NCBI RefSeq assembly: GCF_041146795.1
Contig: NC_135175.1
Coordinates: forward strand, 25,189,075-25,253,074
Length of the DNA: 64,000 bases
DNA from: Maylandia zebra
Lineage: Eukaryota; Chordata; Actinopteri; Cichliformes; Cichlidae
Direction of reading: 5' to 3'
The notes under the pieces are model-generated. The model was given only the letters and a program-made list of their open reading frames with translations. It was not told the origin of the DNA and searched no databases. The stretch's first letter is position 1. Each line of letters begins with the position of its first letter. The translations under genes and the position numbers were made by a program. Of this stretch, positions 52,201 through 64,000 are shown piece after piece.

Positions 52201-52800
52201 GTTGTTCTTTGCTCGCTGCAAAACACAATTAATGTGGCGGCTTTTGTGACTTTAGGTGGGATTAATTGTGTAATGGTGTTGATTCTTCCATAACATGAGA
52301 GGATTTTTTTTTTTTTTTTTCCATTGCCAACTATGCTGCAAAGCTGCGGCAGGCCAGGGGAAAAAATAAAATAAAATAATACTTGTTTATTAATTTCAGC
52401 ACCCACTGTTTACATGTTTAGATGAAAGCTATTACCCTTTAATAATTAAAGAAGAAAAGAAGAGCTGCGTGGCTGATCTGACGGGCGCTCTTTAGTGAAG
52501 CAGGTAGATGTTTAAAGAACAACATTTCAACATCTCATTTCTTTCTATTTTGCTTCCAGAGTTTCCTGTAATCATTAAGCTGACTTTAGCAGTAGACTCT
52601 GAAGGCTTAAAAAAAAAAAAAATTCCTTGCTCATTTACTCATTTTCAGTTCAGTCTTTGTAGCTGACTATTTGTATAGGAAGTGTTTTATTTATTTATTT
52701 TAGTATTTATTTATCTTTTTCTAAAGCCACTTAACACAGACCTATGACTCATTCAAGCATATAAAAGGCACCTGACTCAAGGGATGAATCAGTGTTGTGT
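49270..52800. other. Gene-free stretch (possible intron)
   Basis: No exon with recognisable protein on either strand. Contents include a T run at about 50637-50663 and ordinary unique-looking sequence. A 89-codon plus ORF at 50858-51127 has no domain. Confidence 0.4.
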
Positions 52801-52814
52801 CTACACACAAAAGT

Positions 52815-52852
52815 CAATTTAGATACAATTGTTTTGAATTGTATCTAAATTG
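52815..52852. repeat. Perfect 16-bp inverted repeat, 6-base loop
   Basis: CAATTTAGATACAATT (52815-52830) and its exact reverse complement at 52837-52852 surround GTTTTG. An extra partial copy of the arm (TTGTATC) follows directly. Confidence 0.85.
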
Positions 52853-54789
52853 TATCTTCAGGCACTGTCACAGTTGTTCCCACTTCTTTAGGTGATTCTA
52901 TGAAAAATGCCAAAGATAACAGTTTTCGAGACATAAAACAGTGTTCACAGTGGAACGGTGCCTGTCAAAAAGCCATTCTTAAGGAAGGGAAGTGGGGAGG
53001 TTGAAGTAGTTGGTTAGCCAGCTATACATGAACTGGACTGAAAATGAACTGAACAAAACTGCATCCAATCATTGCACCTTTTTCTCATTTGCCTAGTAAA
53101 ATCTAAAGAAATGAGGGGTGGCTTAACACATTCTCACAGTTCTGTAATAATTATTGTTATGCAGATATAACCATAGGGAACAACTAAAGCACTCTGTCTT
53201 CGCGTAAAACAACGTTTTAAATATATTTTTCAAACAAAATAAAGAAAGAGACAATGTGTTTTCAGCAGGGTCTGAAAACCAGGTGTGGGTGGCGAAGTAG
53301 AAACACCTGTAGTAAATAACCTGCAGAGGGAGCTAGAAATAAAAGCAGAAGTTTCATAGCCCAAATGAGAAGATGATAAACGATAACAAGAAAATAATCT
53401 GTCCAGTTCATGTCCCTCACAAATCCCCCTGTCATGTTCTTTGCCATCTTTGGTCACCTGTTAAGTTTGTATCACATGACTTTGTTTCACCCTTTTTAGG
53501 TTGAGAAAGAGATTTGTCATGGATATTTTGAGAACAAATACATGGGAAGCACTGTGTGCAAACCTCATGTGACTTTGATGCTTGAAAAACTGGAGAACCA
53601 CAAAATATTCTTGTATGGTTTGACCGTTTACTGGGTCGACCAATTAAGAAACACTTAATTTATTAATTTATGTTTTTATTTATGTTTAATATTTACAGTT
53701 TACAGTTACCTACAGTGCATCTGGAGGGTTTACACAGTTTGTCATAAAGTGCATTCAATTCTTTTATCATCTAATTACAATGAGAAGTTTTTCTTTATTT
53801 TAAAGGAGACAGTTTGTTGTGAAACTTGGAGCTGAGCTCAGGTGAAACCTACCCTTATGAATGGCCCCTCAGATGCTAGATTAGACATGCAGTCGTTGTC
53901 CCCAGCAGTTGACGTCTACTGACTTTAGAAATCCCCTCATGTTTCCTCTCCAACTTTCACGAGTTTGACATTTGTGGTTTTGAAGTAAAGGTCTCTGCAA
54001 CAATTTTTGGGTGGACTGTATTCAGATTTCCTTTACGATTACCTGTAATTGCTTTGGTGATTCCCCTCATGTTTCATTTAAAACATTAATCGGATATTAA
54101 ACTGACTGGAAAAACAAACAGTATGTACACAGAGTGTACACCTACATTTGTTTTTCCCACCTTGGTTTGTTTATGCACAAAACATTAGTGTTAGTTAGCC
54201 GTAATATTGCCACAATTTCAGTGAGATAAAGGATGTGGGTCCAGGCAGATAATGAATATAGGATAGCAATGGTGTCTCAGCACGCAGCTGGACAACAAGT
54301 GAGAAAACATCATTAGTAACTTCCATGGTGCTTATTGGCTCATTGCTGGTCACTAATTACCCATAAGCCTTAGCTGTACTTTGTGTTGCCCATTGTAAAC
54401 ATGCTAGCATCCCCCAAACTGTTCCCCCCCCCCCCCCCCCCCAGCTTCATGCTAATATCAGTATGCAAACATGCCAGAAATATATTGGCTAATTTTGTTT
54501 TTATTAATTTAACCATTCAGTTTAACATGTTAGGATCATGCACAGTATAAAAGACGAAATTAGCTACTCTTACGTCACCCACTGGTTAGTGAAGTCCCGT
54601 TAGGCTTGAGTTGAGCATTTTCGGCATTGCCATCATGAAAATGACAAGAAGATCTATGACAATGACAGCAGGGACATGAGCAGGTTCTGGATAATCCTCC
54701 GAGCAACTGAGTCCATAAACCCAAGAGGAAAGTGTTCACTGACATCACAGAGCAAGTGTTTTCCCAGAGACGAAACCAAAAATCTTTTT

Positions 54790-54985
54790 GGCGAGGTCAG
54801 GCGTGTGCAGAGAAAGGGACAGTGGATGTTGAATATGGAGCTTTCAGCGTGAAAGAAAAGAAAGCCAGCAGAAGATTCATTGATGTAGTGGATGGGGTTC
54901 ATGCAGAGGGTTTGTGTGACGGGAAGATGCTGAGGATGGGGCTAGATGGGGACAGATGATCTGCTGCGGTGAATCCTAAAGGGTT
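54790..54985 (+). mobile_element. LINE 3' fragment, third copy
   Basis: AGTGGATGTTGAATATGGAG, then AGAAGATTCATTGATGTAGTGG, then GATGATCTGCTGCGG follow the same order as in 3600-3770. Frameshifted and shorter. Confidence 0.5.
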
Positions 54986-55375
54986 AGCATATTTAAGACA
55001 CTTCTGCACTGTCTGTGAAAAAGCACAAAAACATAACCTGGAGGCTGGAGCCTGAGGATATATCTACAGTAACTCTTAAATAACACTTCAGCTGCTCAAA
55101 AGTATGTTTACCCTTCCTAACTTGCGTCTAATCATTGTTTTCTTTTTTTGGTGCGTGCCAATTATGGGTTATTTGAAATTTTAAGGTCTCTAAAATAAAA
55201 AAAGCATAACTAAATTGCAGAAAATCACTGTTTAGTTTTAGCTGAACTGGTCACAGTTAGTGGTAAGCAAATGCAAGTCTATGTCACAAAGGCAAAAAAT
55301 TGTCAAAACATCCAACTCCCCTCGTTCGGTTTGTTGTAAAGAATGTAAAGAGAGATATCGATCGCCGCATTTCCA

Positions 55376-55380
<5 letters not shown>

Positions 55381-55410
<30 letters not shown>
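55381..55410. repeat. (TG)n microsatellite
   Basis: Thirty bases of perfect TG repeat, then CGCGTGCGTG. Confidence 0.95.
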
Positions 55411-55414
<4 letters not shown>

Positions 55415-58400
55415 TGCGTGCAGGAGCCTCTGACTCAGTGCTGAATGGGTCCTAGAGTCACATGGCTACATGTCAGCAGGCTGGAGGAGGAAACGTAATC
55501 CCGAGGAGGAAGGCTGGCGTTATCAGTCTGTGCATGTTGGTCTGAGAGGGCATTCGGCTCGACGAGACACTCCACATCTCTAACACGCTCTCTCTCCTTC
55601 TTTTTTTTTTGTCTTCCTATCTGTCTCCTCTCCCTCTGTTTGTTTTCTCCCTGCACTCTGATCAGCCCCGGGTCTGTATTCACAGCAGAGTTCAGAATTG
55701 CACTACAATGTCTGCGGTGGCTTCTCTGCAGTAAAGCACACAAAGGTATGGTACAATCAATAAGCTTTTTTTTTTTTTTTCCTGCTTCTTTAACAGTTGC
55801 TAGGTTTTCAACTATTTGCATTTGTCACATTTGTATGTATTTTTTTTTACAGATTATTGATTTTGCCATTCATTTTTATTTGGTTTATTAATTCATTATT
55901 CATATGGGCTAGTGCTTAAAAGAGTAACCTGATCCGTTATTTGTCAAGTCTAATCCTTCCTGATAATGAAACATTTGAGGTGAGATTAGAGCTGACTCAG
56001 GGTTCAACCACAGTGATCTGTAGCCAGCTGTAAACAAATCAAAATATGCTCCACAGATTACACAGTTTGAGGAAGGAGGGAAAGTAAGGGGGTAAGAAAA
56101 CCAAAAAAACAACAAAAAGCCCTTTAAATGATCTTTAAATGAGCTCTCTTGTTGCCCACTTGTGTTTCAGTAGCACAAACATGTTTTTCCAGTGTTGTAA
56201 ATCCTAAATTGGTGCCTTCAAAGGACACATTTTAGGACTGGATTGCTTTCTAAGTGATGTGGTTAAATCAGAATTTGACCATTTGTGGCTACATCAAAAA
56301 ACGATGTGATTTTTCTAAAGTGTTTGTCGCTTCACCCACTTTAGTTCTTTTTTATTTTTTTTGTTCTTTTTTTTTTTTTTAAATAAAAGGTTAATAGTAT
56401 AATAGGTTAGCAACACAGTCGGTGTTTCAGGAAAAAAAATGGTGTTGTCTGTTCAAACCTGCACTGTCAGCTAAAGGAAAAGCTCTGTTCTTTAATGAAA
56501 CCTCATACTTCTTCTTTCTTCCCTGTCATTGTCCTGCTTTCATAAATACAGGCCAGTGTATTGGTTGAGGTTTGGACATTGTGATCAAGCTTCTATTTCT
56601 GTGCACGGGCATTTTTATTGGCAGTGTGCACATTTTATTGAACTGTTCTTTAATTATGCTTTGTTTTTGATAGAATTTGTAGATGTGCAGGGAGACTGCG
56701 GTTGGCGCTCACGTGCCAAGCTGCCAACCGAAGCCGGGCCCGGCCGCGGCGTCTTGACAGAACGTTGGTTTAACGCACATGTGGGCTTTTGTCGTGGGTT
56801 TTCTTCTGGCTCATAACCTCCGTCCCGTCGTCTGACTGTCTCGTGTATTTATGAGGGCACGACATAGGATATTTTTAACCTTTTGCTTGCGATTAACACA
56901 AACGGTCAAATGACATCAAAGTGGAAGATGCACAGGTGCAGAATAAGCAGTTTGTAGGTCTGTATAAGACATTTTTGCTATTTTTCTGAGATTTTCTTGC
57001 GCCAAACCATCAGTACTTGACTCCTAATCCAGCGCTCTGTTTTCTATAACCTGCTGTCTTCAAGGATCCCATTTACCCATAAATGTGTCTGTGATATGCA
57101 TCAGGTGGTAGGGAACTCTTCCTCACAGAAAAGTTTAAAAACATAGAGGGATTTCCATCAGGAATGGAAATTTACAACATACCACAGAGCCAAAGAGTCA
57201 GGTGCATTCATACACTTTGGGAGCGATGAGTCATCACAAAGTACACGTCAGAGATCCAAATAAAGAGAAAATGTCAAGCTCTCATCACTCTCCCACTCCG
57301 TTATCCTCTTCTTCTGAAAGTGGGATGCAGATCTTTGGAGATTTACAGATTAATCTGATGTGTAATTAAAAGCAAAGGAAGTGTTTGCTTTTGGGATTTA
57401 TTGCAGTCTCGCGTTAGAAACTATAAAATAACATGTTACACGCTACACCCGCTTGTTTTCTGTAAAAATCTGATTCAAGTCAACACTGGGTGTGACCCCT
57501 TTGAAGGTAACCATAGGCAGACATAAGCATTAAGTACTTAATTTGTTTGAGGATCTTGAAGAACTGGCTTAATTTCTATTGTTTTTTTAGGCTGGGGCAG
57601 TGACTTCTCTAATAAGTAAGTAATCCCAAATTGACTGGATGATGCTGACATCAGTAGTCTCTGGGGGGGGCAGACCATCTGTTGCAGGGATACTTATAAT
57701 CGTGGTCTTCCATTACATTGCTATATGCTTAGGGACACAGTCAAGCTGCACATGCTGAAGAAAAAGTGTAAATGTTAAATTCTCAAGCGGTAATCTCCTG
57801 GTTGGCACAGTGCTTGTATAATAAAAAGTATGAGAGGTAGATCTGGGTGAAAAATGTTAGCTGTGATTGATTTTATTTTTTATTAATCTGTATGCTTAGA
57901 ATGAAAAACAAATCATCTTTGTACGTCACTTCATAAAAGATTAGGCTAGTGTCTTAATCACAGATGGCATGAAAGATGTCACTCATTGGTGTTGAAAGCT
58001 CAACTTTACTGTTTTCTTAAAGTTATCTTATATGGATGAAAGGCTGGAGTGCCATTTATCAGCTGAAGCTAGAGGGCTATATAGCAATCTGCATCTGTAA
58101 TCTCTATGGGTGCAATGCATAGCTGTCCTCAGTAACAGGCTAATAAAACACTGAACACTTACCAGTCGGGGCACCTGTCAAGCAGAATGACATTTAAATT
58201 TAGATGTCAGGTGGAAGTTTTTTTTTTTTTTTCGTAAATGCATTAAAATGTTTTTATTACTTATAAATTACATTTAAATGTAAATGTGATTTTATTCATT
58301 TTATTTTTGCACCAGGTTATTTTTTTCCCAGCCAAGCTTTAGACGTTGTCCTTTGACCAAGACTTGCTATATTTACACAAAAAAAGGCATTCAAACAAGG

Positions 58401-60372
58401 CTGAGTCTTTAACAAATACAGATGAAAAGAGTTCAGGCTAAAGCAATTTAGTATTGTTTCTGAGTATGAAGTCTTTGGGCCTACTATAAATCCAGGCTCA
58501 CCACTACAAGCCCGTCGATACAACTGCAAAGGCTCAGTAACACATAGGCTATTTTCGTTGAACGCAGCACATCAACAAATCCAACTACCATGCAAACCAA
58601 ACAAGCTCCCAGGTGGCTAGAGCGCTTTTAAAATGAGCAATTCAGAATTTGACTAGTCATTGGAGCTAAGGAGGAGAGGCACCATGCAGGTTATTAGATT
58701 CACGTGAAAGGTCGGCATCCATTAAAGTATGGCGGTTAGTTAATGCACGTGGTGTGTTTACCTTGCATATCTGTAAAGGGTCCATTAATGTTATATTTGC
58801 ATGGTTTGGATTGGTGTATGGTGCCATTCAAACAAGCCTTTTTCAGGGAAGGCCTTCCTCGTTCCAACAAGGTAATGCCAAACCACATTCTGCATGTGTC
58901 ATCAGTCTCATTGCTGCTTACTGACCTTTCACCAAAATAAAACCTTTGGCACATAATACAAAGGAAGCCTGACTAGCTAATTAGCTAGAGTCCTATATTA
59001 AGCAATAACGGGAAAATTGGCTGGTAAAAAGTTTCCTCAGTTACCAAAAGTATTGTTCAAAGAAGAGGTGGTGCCTTAACTTAGCCTTTTATGAAACCTG
59101 TTGCTTTTTAATAGGTTTCAAAGTAAGAGTATACCTTTCAACAAAACAAAAAATTTACAATTTCAACATTTGCTGTGCGTCTTTGACTTCTGTTTAGTTT
59201 ACACACATGGCACTAAAATTTCAGCTAATTTGGTTGCATTTGAAGCTTTGGACTTGTGTATGTGTGGATCAGACCTATTTTTCAGCTGCTAGAAAGAAAT
59301 CTGGAAACCACTTGTTCCATTTCTTTCTATAAGTTTACAGCTCCTACTGACAGGCATCTGTCTGTTGCTGTTACCTTCTTCCTGTTTTCATACTTACTTC
59401 CTCCCTGAAGGAAAGATTTCCCAAAGCTTTGTGTTTGCACATTTAAAGGCTGTGACTAAGTCTAACACGGAAAAGTTTTCAAGCTTATAAAGAAAAAAAA
59501 TTCCATCCTCCTCATCTAAGAAACTCTTTACAAAGTACCAGACTCGTGGATGACTCTTGGAAGACCTGATGGATTTCTTCCAGGTGGGAAAAGGAACATG
59601 CTGACCTCAGCACTTATCAGTGCCTTTTTCAGTTCCTGCACAAGGGACCCACCAGTTTTCTTTTGTTCAGTCCTCTAAGTGTACCTGATGTCAGACAGAG
59701 GACCATGTTGTTTCTTAACCTACCTGCTCGAAAAGGCAACTGCAGTCATTATTGTTTTCCTTTTCTGATCATTATTGTTATCCTAAAGGTATGATTACAG
59801 ACGTGCCCTTAGGTGGATGAGCTGGTTCCCATAGTTTTCTCCCAGAATCCCAGGGTTTGGTAACTTTATCCCTGTGTAGCCAGCTCTGCCTCCTCCACTG
59901 TGGTGGGGTCTAGGTTTACTGAGAAAGTAATTTTCATGCACGCCCAAAGCTCAAACTCAGGCGGACTCTTTTATTACCACTGCCGCACGGATGGGATTAT
60001 CTCAAACTATGCATGTAATTAACATTTGGTGCAGTGAAGTACTATCTTTGCTAAATCCATGTCCAAACAAAAGTTCAAGTCTGCCTCTTAAATTAAAATT
60101 TATATCATTGATTGTACTTCAGAGAAACCTCTATGAAATTGCTCACTGTGAACGAGGTCAGTGATATGATTGCGTTCAGGCACCAAGGAGGCTTATCATT
60201 TCTTTGATAGATGCTGTCAGAAAGCCAGCTTTGGCAGAACATGAACCCACAGAGGGCCCTCCTGCTGCTTTAATATTGTTTAAGGACTCTTTGGGTACCT
60301 GATATATACAAAAGTAACCAGTTTGCTTAATTTGGCTAAAGTTTCGGTTGATCTTTTTAGCCTGACAATATA
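55411..60372. other. Gene-free stretch (possible intron), one weak exon candidate
   Basis: No protein family recognised. A weak candidate non-coding exon is 55667-55746 (acceptor CTGATCAG, donor AAAG|GTATGG). A small GC-rich block sits at 56695-56760. The rest is AT-rich with homopolymer T runs. Confidence 0.35.
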
Positions 60373-60393
60373 GTTACATTTTACTGTAAAATG

Positions 60394-60432
<39 letters not shown>
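60373..60432. repeat. 25-base palindrome followed by a run of 36 C
   Basis: 60373-60397 reads the same on both strands around a single central T (GTTACATTTTAC / GTAAAATGTAAC). The C run begins in its last base and covers 60397-60432. Confidence 0.9.
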
Positions 60433-61353
60433 ATTTATTGAGTTCTGTAAGTTAAAGTTTAATTGGGAGAATTTTTTTTTTTTTTTTTTTTTTTTCCCCA
60501 GGTGCTTAAGATGGCATCTTCAATTTCTTGCTTTCATCAACAGCCAAGGACATTCAGGGTGCACTCAGAAGAAGTCAGAACCACACCATTTCACAACTTT
60601 TGATTTAATAATGAAAAAGAAAATCTAATGAGAGATACAATTAATTTTGTACGTATTGTACCGAAAGCCCCTTCAATAACATTTTACACAATCTCTACCT
60701 ATGATTACATGTGTACCATACGTGACGGAGACTCTGGAATGACGGAGGTTGGCTGAGGCACGTGCTGCCGCTTATCAAAGGCTCCTCTTCATAGTAGCAT
60801 TAATGTTATCTGGCTCTTATCTTATCGAGCTGAATTGGTCAACGACCTTGAATGGTAGTTGGGAAGCTCTGCAGGGCTTCAAGGCAAGAATCAAATAAAA
60901 AGGAAAAGAAAGATGTAATGTAGTTCTCTGAAGTTGTTGCCTTTTTATGGCTCAAATATAATGTATTACATTTTTCTTCATCATAAAAGTGACCAGTTTA
61001 AGTCTGAAGAAACAAAAGGGCCTCCCCACCCCACCCACCCCCCGGGGTTAATTGACTAGGACAGTTCACTGTCTGACCTTGAAAAAAAGTGTAACGCTGA
61101 CAATTTTCGTTTAAATCTCAAAGATAGCTTCGTCCTTATTCTTTCTAGATTTGTATTTGGTGGCTTTTGCACTCTTGTTCACCTTGAAGTTTTAAATCTG
61201 TCATCATGTGATCTAACTCCCTGATCTGCATCTGGCTCCAGGTTATGCTGCCCAAAAGCTGTCTGAGTCCCAGTGAGAAAGAGAAGGGCTAAAGCCACAC
61301 CAGTCTAAACCAGCTTTCCAGCGCCTCTCCAGCAACGACTCTACTGCAGAGCC

Positions 61354-61413
61354 ATGAGCAACCCCGATGCTCCCAGCCAGGTTACGGACGCCGTGGCTTC
61401 GGTTATTCACGGA
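61354..61413 (+). CDS. First coding exon of an unidentified plus-strand gene (partial)
   Basis: A likely exon runs from about 61242 (acceptor GGCTCCAG) to 61413, where GGA is followed by GTAAGTACG, a strong donor. The ATG at 61354 (context AGAGCCATGA) opens 20 codons, MSNPDAPSQVTDAVASVIHG, ending in phase 0 at the donor. The 5' UTR part has no upstream ATG in frame. I do not recognise the protein; no later exon is seen before 64000. The non-coding exon near 40.5 kb may belong to it. Real exon status is inferred from the ATG, acceptor and donor together. Confidence 0.45.
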
Positions 61414-61419
61414 GTAAGT

Positions 61420-62710
61420 ACGCACGCCCACATGCACAAAAGCTTCAGCCTGCCCTATCAGGTCAGGCTACACCATCACTGGCTGCATGATAAAGGATAT
61501 GAGATAGTGGCTCTGATTTAAAACCACATTAAACTAAACACATTGGCAGGACTTAGTCTTTCCTTAGTTTGGTCTTTTCCTATCAGTTCTCCTTGTGCTG
61601 GATTTATGCTGCATCAGCTTCCTCTGCCCTCTCTGGCATTGGAGTGTGTATTTTGGACAGTGATGTTCCCTCCCGTGCAGATCTAGTAACATCCAGTTCT
61701 CTGCCAACATACAGCAGCTCTGACTACAACATAAAAATGTTCAGGAACGCTCAGAGAGCAGCTCCTGTTGAAATCGCCCTCTTATTACAGCACTGGAAAA
61801 TATCAGCAGGCACACAGTTAAATCTGTTTCCTTCCTCTTTTCTTGAAGTTGACGTTGTTGAAAACAGTGAAAACAATACTGGCACATAATGAGAGTTGAT
61901 TGCGAGGCTGCTGGTGGAGCACGAGTTGATAAACATGGCTGGCAAAGGCCTGAGGGCAGCTGGTCAGTGGCCAAAGAAAGCAGAATTCCTCCACAGAGGT
62001 TCTCAACAAGGTCCTCTCGTGATTATCTTGCTGCAGCAGAAAATAATCACAATCCAGCCGTGAATACTCTCATATTGCTAGAGCTGATCCGTTTATGACT
62101 ATGGTTTGTAAATTCCAGGCATACATTCAATTTCATACCAGGAAATATCAGGATTGCGGTTTTATTAACTGATTTACTCACCTTTCCCAGGAGCTCTATC
62201 TTTCCCAGAATGACAAGCCATATTTTTGATAACTTTACTGTGAATTATATGTGCAGCTAGGTAGAAATGGGAAAACATTTATTTCTGAATAACCAGTCAT
62301 GAAGGCCACTACTGACTGAGAGTACACGTTCGTCTTCTGCCGTTGTTTTCAGTTTTTCACGGCAGATCCAATCGAGGAAATCCCACCTTGAGCCTAGCTT
62401 TGGACTTCATTTCAAATGTTGCAACTACTCGGGAACTAGACAAAGGTTGAATCACCAGGCATACACACTTCGAAGTCGAATCTCACTAGTTAACGCAGAG
62501 AATTAGAAGCATTTAGATGAAATTCGATCCACTAAACGCAATTACTGATCTATCTATTGAGATGTCTAATGATAAATACAGATATAGAGAGATAGATATA
62601 GATATATATTCCAAGGTGTTCCCAAGCCAGCTAAGAGATGCAATGTCTACTGTATGTCCTTGGTTTGCCTAGGGGCCTCCTCCCTGCAGGACGTGCTTGT
62701 TTCCCCTCAC
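61420..62710. other. Gene-free stretch downstream of the short exon
   Basis: Presumed intron. Several overlapping ORFs of 60-106 codons at 61570-62100 lie on both strands with no family motif. Nothing else recognised. Confidence 0.4.
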
Positions 62711-62713
62711 CTA

Positions 62714-64000
62714 GAATCAGAATCAGAATCAGAATACTTTATTGATCCCTGGGGGAAATTATTTTTTGTTACAGTGCTCCATTTTAAACCAACATTAAGA
62801 CAAGACAGACAATACGCTAACTAAGAATAGTACAATATATACATATATATACATACATACATACATACATAAGTCACTTATAAATAAATATTTGGAAAAG
62901 AAACATGTGTAGTTGTAGCAGCAAACAGTGTGTTAAGTGGATGCGTTGTACAGGGAGATGGCCACAGGCAGGAATGATTTCCTGTGTTGTTCAGTGGTGC
63001 TTTTCGGTAATCTCAGTCTCTCACTGAACGAGCTCCTGTGACTGACCAACATGTCATGGAGTGGGTGGGAGGTGTTATCCAACATTGTCTTTATCTTGGA
63101 CAGCATCCGCCTCTCCGACACCACCTTGAGGGAGTCCAGCTCCATCCCCACAACATTGCTGGCCTTACGGATCAGTTTATTAAGTCTGTTGGCATCTGCG
63201 ACCCTCAGCCTGCTCCCCCAGCATGCAACAGCATAGAGGATCGCACTGGCCACCACAGACTCATAGAAAATCCTCAGCATTTTCTGGCAGATGTTGAAGG
63301 ACCTCAGTCGCCTCAAAAAATAGAGACGACTCTGGCCCTTCCTGTAAAGTGCTGTGGTGTTTTTAGCCCAGTCCAGTTTATTGTCAATGTGTACTCCAAG
63401 GTATTTATAGTCCTCCACAATGTCAACACTGACCCCCTGGATTGAAACAGGGGTCAAGTGTTTCCTGGTCTTCCTGAAGTCCACGATCAGTTCCTTGGTC
63501 TTTGCCACGTTGAGCTGCAGATGATTCTGCTCACACCACGTGACAAAGGAGTCGACCACAGCCCGGTACTCTGTCTCATCATCCCTGCTGATGCATCCAA
63601 CCACCGCAGAGTCATCAGAAAACTTCTGAAGATGGCAGGTCTCTGTGCAGTGGCTGAAGTCTGTGGTGTAGAGGGTGAAGAGGAAGGGGGAGAGGACAGT
63701 CCCCTGTGGTGCCCCTGTGTTGCTAATCACCTTGTCAGACACACACTGTGGGAGACGTACATATTGTGGTCTTCCTGTCAGGTAATCAACAATCCAGGAC
63801 ACCAGAGAAGCATCCACCTGCATCGCTGCTAACTTATCACCCAGGAGGGTCGGCCTGATGGTGTTGAAAGCACTGGAAAAGTCAAAAAACATGACCCTCA
63901 CAGTGCTCGCCGGCTGGTCCAGATGGGTGTAGACACGATTGAGCAGGTAGATGATGGCGTCCTCTGTTCCGAGACGAGGCTGATAAGCGAACTGAAGGGG
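62714..64000 (-). mobile_element. CR1/L2/Rex1-group LINE, running off the right edge
   Basis: The 3' end is marked by AGAATCAGAATCAGAATC and ACTTTATTGATCCCTGGGGG (minus strand: GATCAATAAAGT then TTCTGATTCTGATT repeats), a usual fish LINE tail. An (ACAT)n tract lies at about 62851-62871. The coding part begins upstream at 62933 and continues beyond 64000. 5' part not visible. Confidence 0.85.
62933..64000 (-). CDS. LINE reverse transcriptase ORF (partial, open at window edge)
   Basis: One uninterrupted minus-strand frame from the edge to a stop at 62933-62935, about 355 codons. Motifs in order: LQFAYQPRLGTEDAI, FFDFSSAFNTI, NTGAPQGTVLSPFLFTLYTT, KFSDDSAVVGC (catalytic FSDD), LNVAKTKELIVDFRK, YKYLGVHIDNKLDW, then the C-terminal tail RLRLPKSTTEQHRKSFLP. 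The protein copies element RNA into DNA. The codons before the first internal ATG (63887) clearly belong to the same protein. No break is visible, so this copy may be young; its endonuclease half is outside the window. Confidence 0.85.
   Translation of the reverse strand, partial: PLQFAYQPRLGTEDAIIYLLNRVYTHLDQPASTVRVMFFDFSSAFNTIRPTLLGDKLAAMQVDASLVSWIVDYLTGRPQYVRLPQCVSDKVISNTGAPQGTVLSPFLFTLYTTDFSHCTETCHLQKFSDDSAVVGCISRDDETEYRAVVDSFVTWCEQNHLQLNVAKTKELIVDFRKTRKHLTPVSIQGVSVDIVEDYKYLGVHIDNKLDWAKNTTALYRKGQSRLYFLRRLRSFNICQKMLRIFYESVVASAILYAVACWGSRLRVADANRLNKLIRKASNVVGMELDSLKVVSERRMLSKIKTMLDNTSHPLHDMLVSHRSSFSERLRLPKSTTEQHRKSFLPVAISLYNAST

Overview
The window is vertebrate nuclear DNA, almost certainly from a teleost fish. 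It has multi-exon genes with GT-AG introns, AATAAA poly(A) signals, long (CA)n/(TA)n microsatellites and a mix of Tc1/mariner, hAT, piggyBac-like and CR1/L2/Rex1-type LINE copies typical of bony fish. The linked genes SMARCD3, CHPF2 and ABCF2 are, from general knowledge, also neighbours on human 7q36.1, so this is the fish counterpart of that block. All coordinates and exon models were read by eye from splice signals and reading frame; no alignment was run. Layout: (1) 1-3.1 kb, last two coding exons and long 3' UTR of SMARCD3 (+), a BAF chromatin-remodelling subunit. (2) 5.5-11.1 kb, complete four-exon CHPF2 (-), a chondroitin-synthesis glycosyltransferase-family protein, tail-to-tail with SMARCD3. 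(3) 12.4-18.5 kb, complete ABCF2 (+), a soluble twin-ATPase ABC protein, head-to-head with CHPF2 across a likely shared promoter. (4) 18.5-33.9 kb, a 17-exon minus-strand gene reconstructed here, encoding about 912 residues with a UBA domain, a charged linker, a UBX domain with the p97-binding FPR loop, acidic/proline-rich linkers and a long leucine-rich-repeat half. I do not recognise this architecture among the vertebrate UBX proteins I know; it is the best candidate for something undescribed. Its intron 5 carries a Tc1 relic, split by a hAT element, itself split by a TTAA-flanked piggyBac-like element. (5) 34.2-40 kb, gene-poor repeats with a 5'-truncated LINE that keeps most of its reverse transcriptase. 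(6) 40.2-61.4 kb, a probable 5' exon near 40.5 kb and a short first coding exon at 61.35 kb, which may be the start of one plus-strand gene with a 20-kb intron; the space between is repeats (several hAT/MITE copies with clear 8-bp target duplications) and unremarkable AT-rich DNA. (7) 62.7-64.0 kb, another minus-strand LINE running off the right edge. The conserved genes are housekeeping genes with no obvious joint pathway: chromatin remodelling, glycosaminoglycan synthesis, an ABCF ATPase and a predicted ubiquitin/p97 adaptor. What links them is arrangement, with divergent CHPF2/ABCF2 starts and convergent ABCF2/UBA-UBX-LRR ends whose poly(A) signals lie only 37 bases apart.
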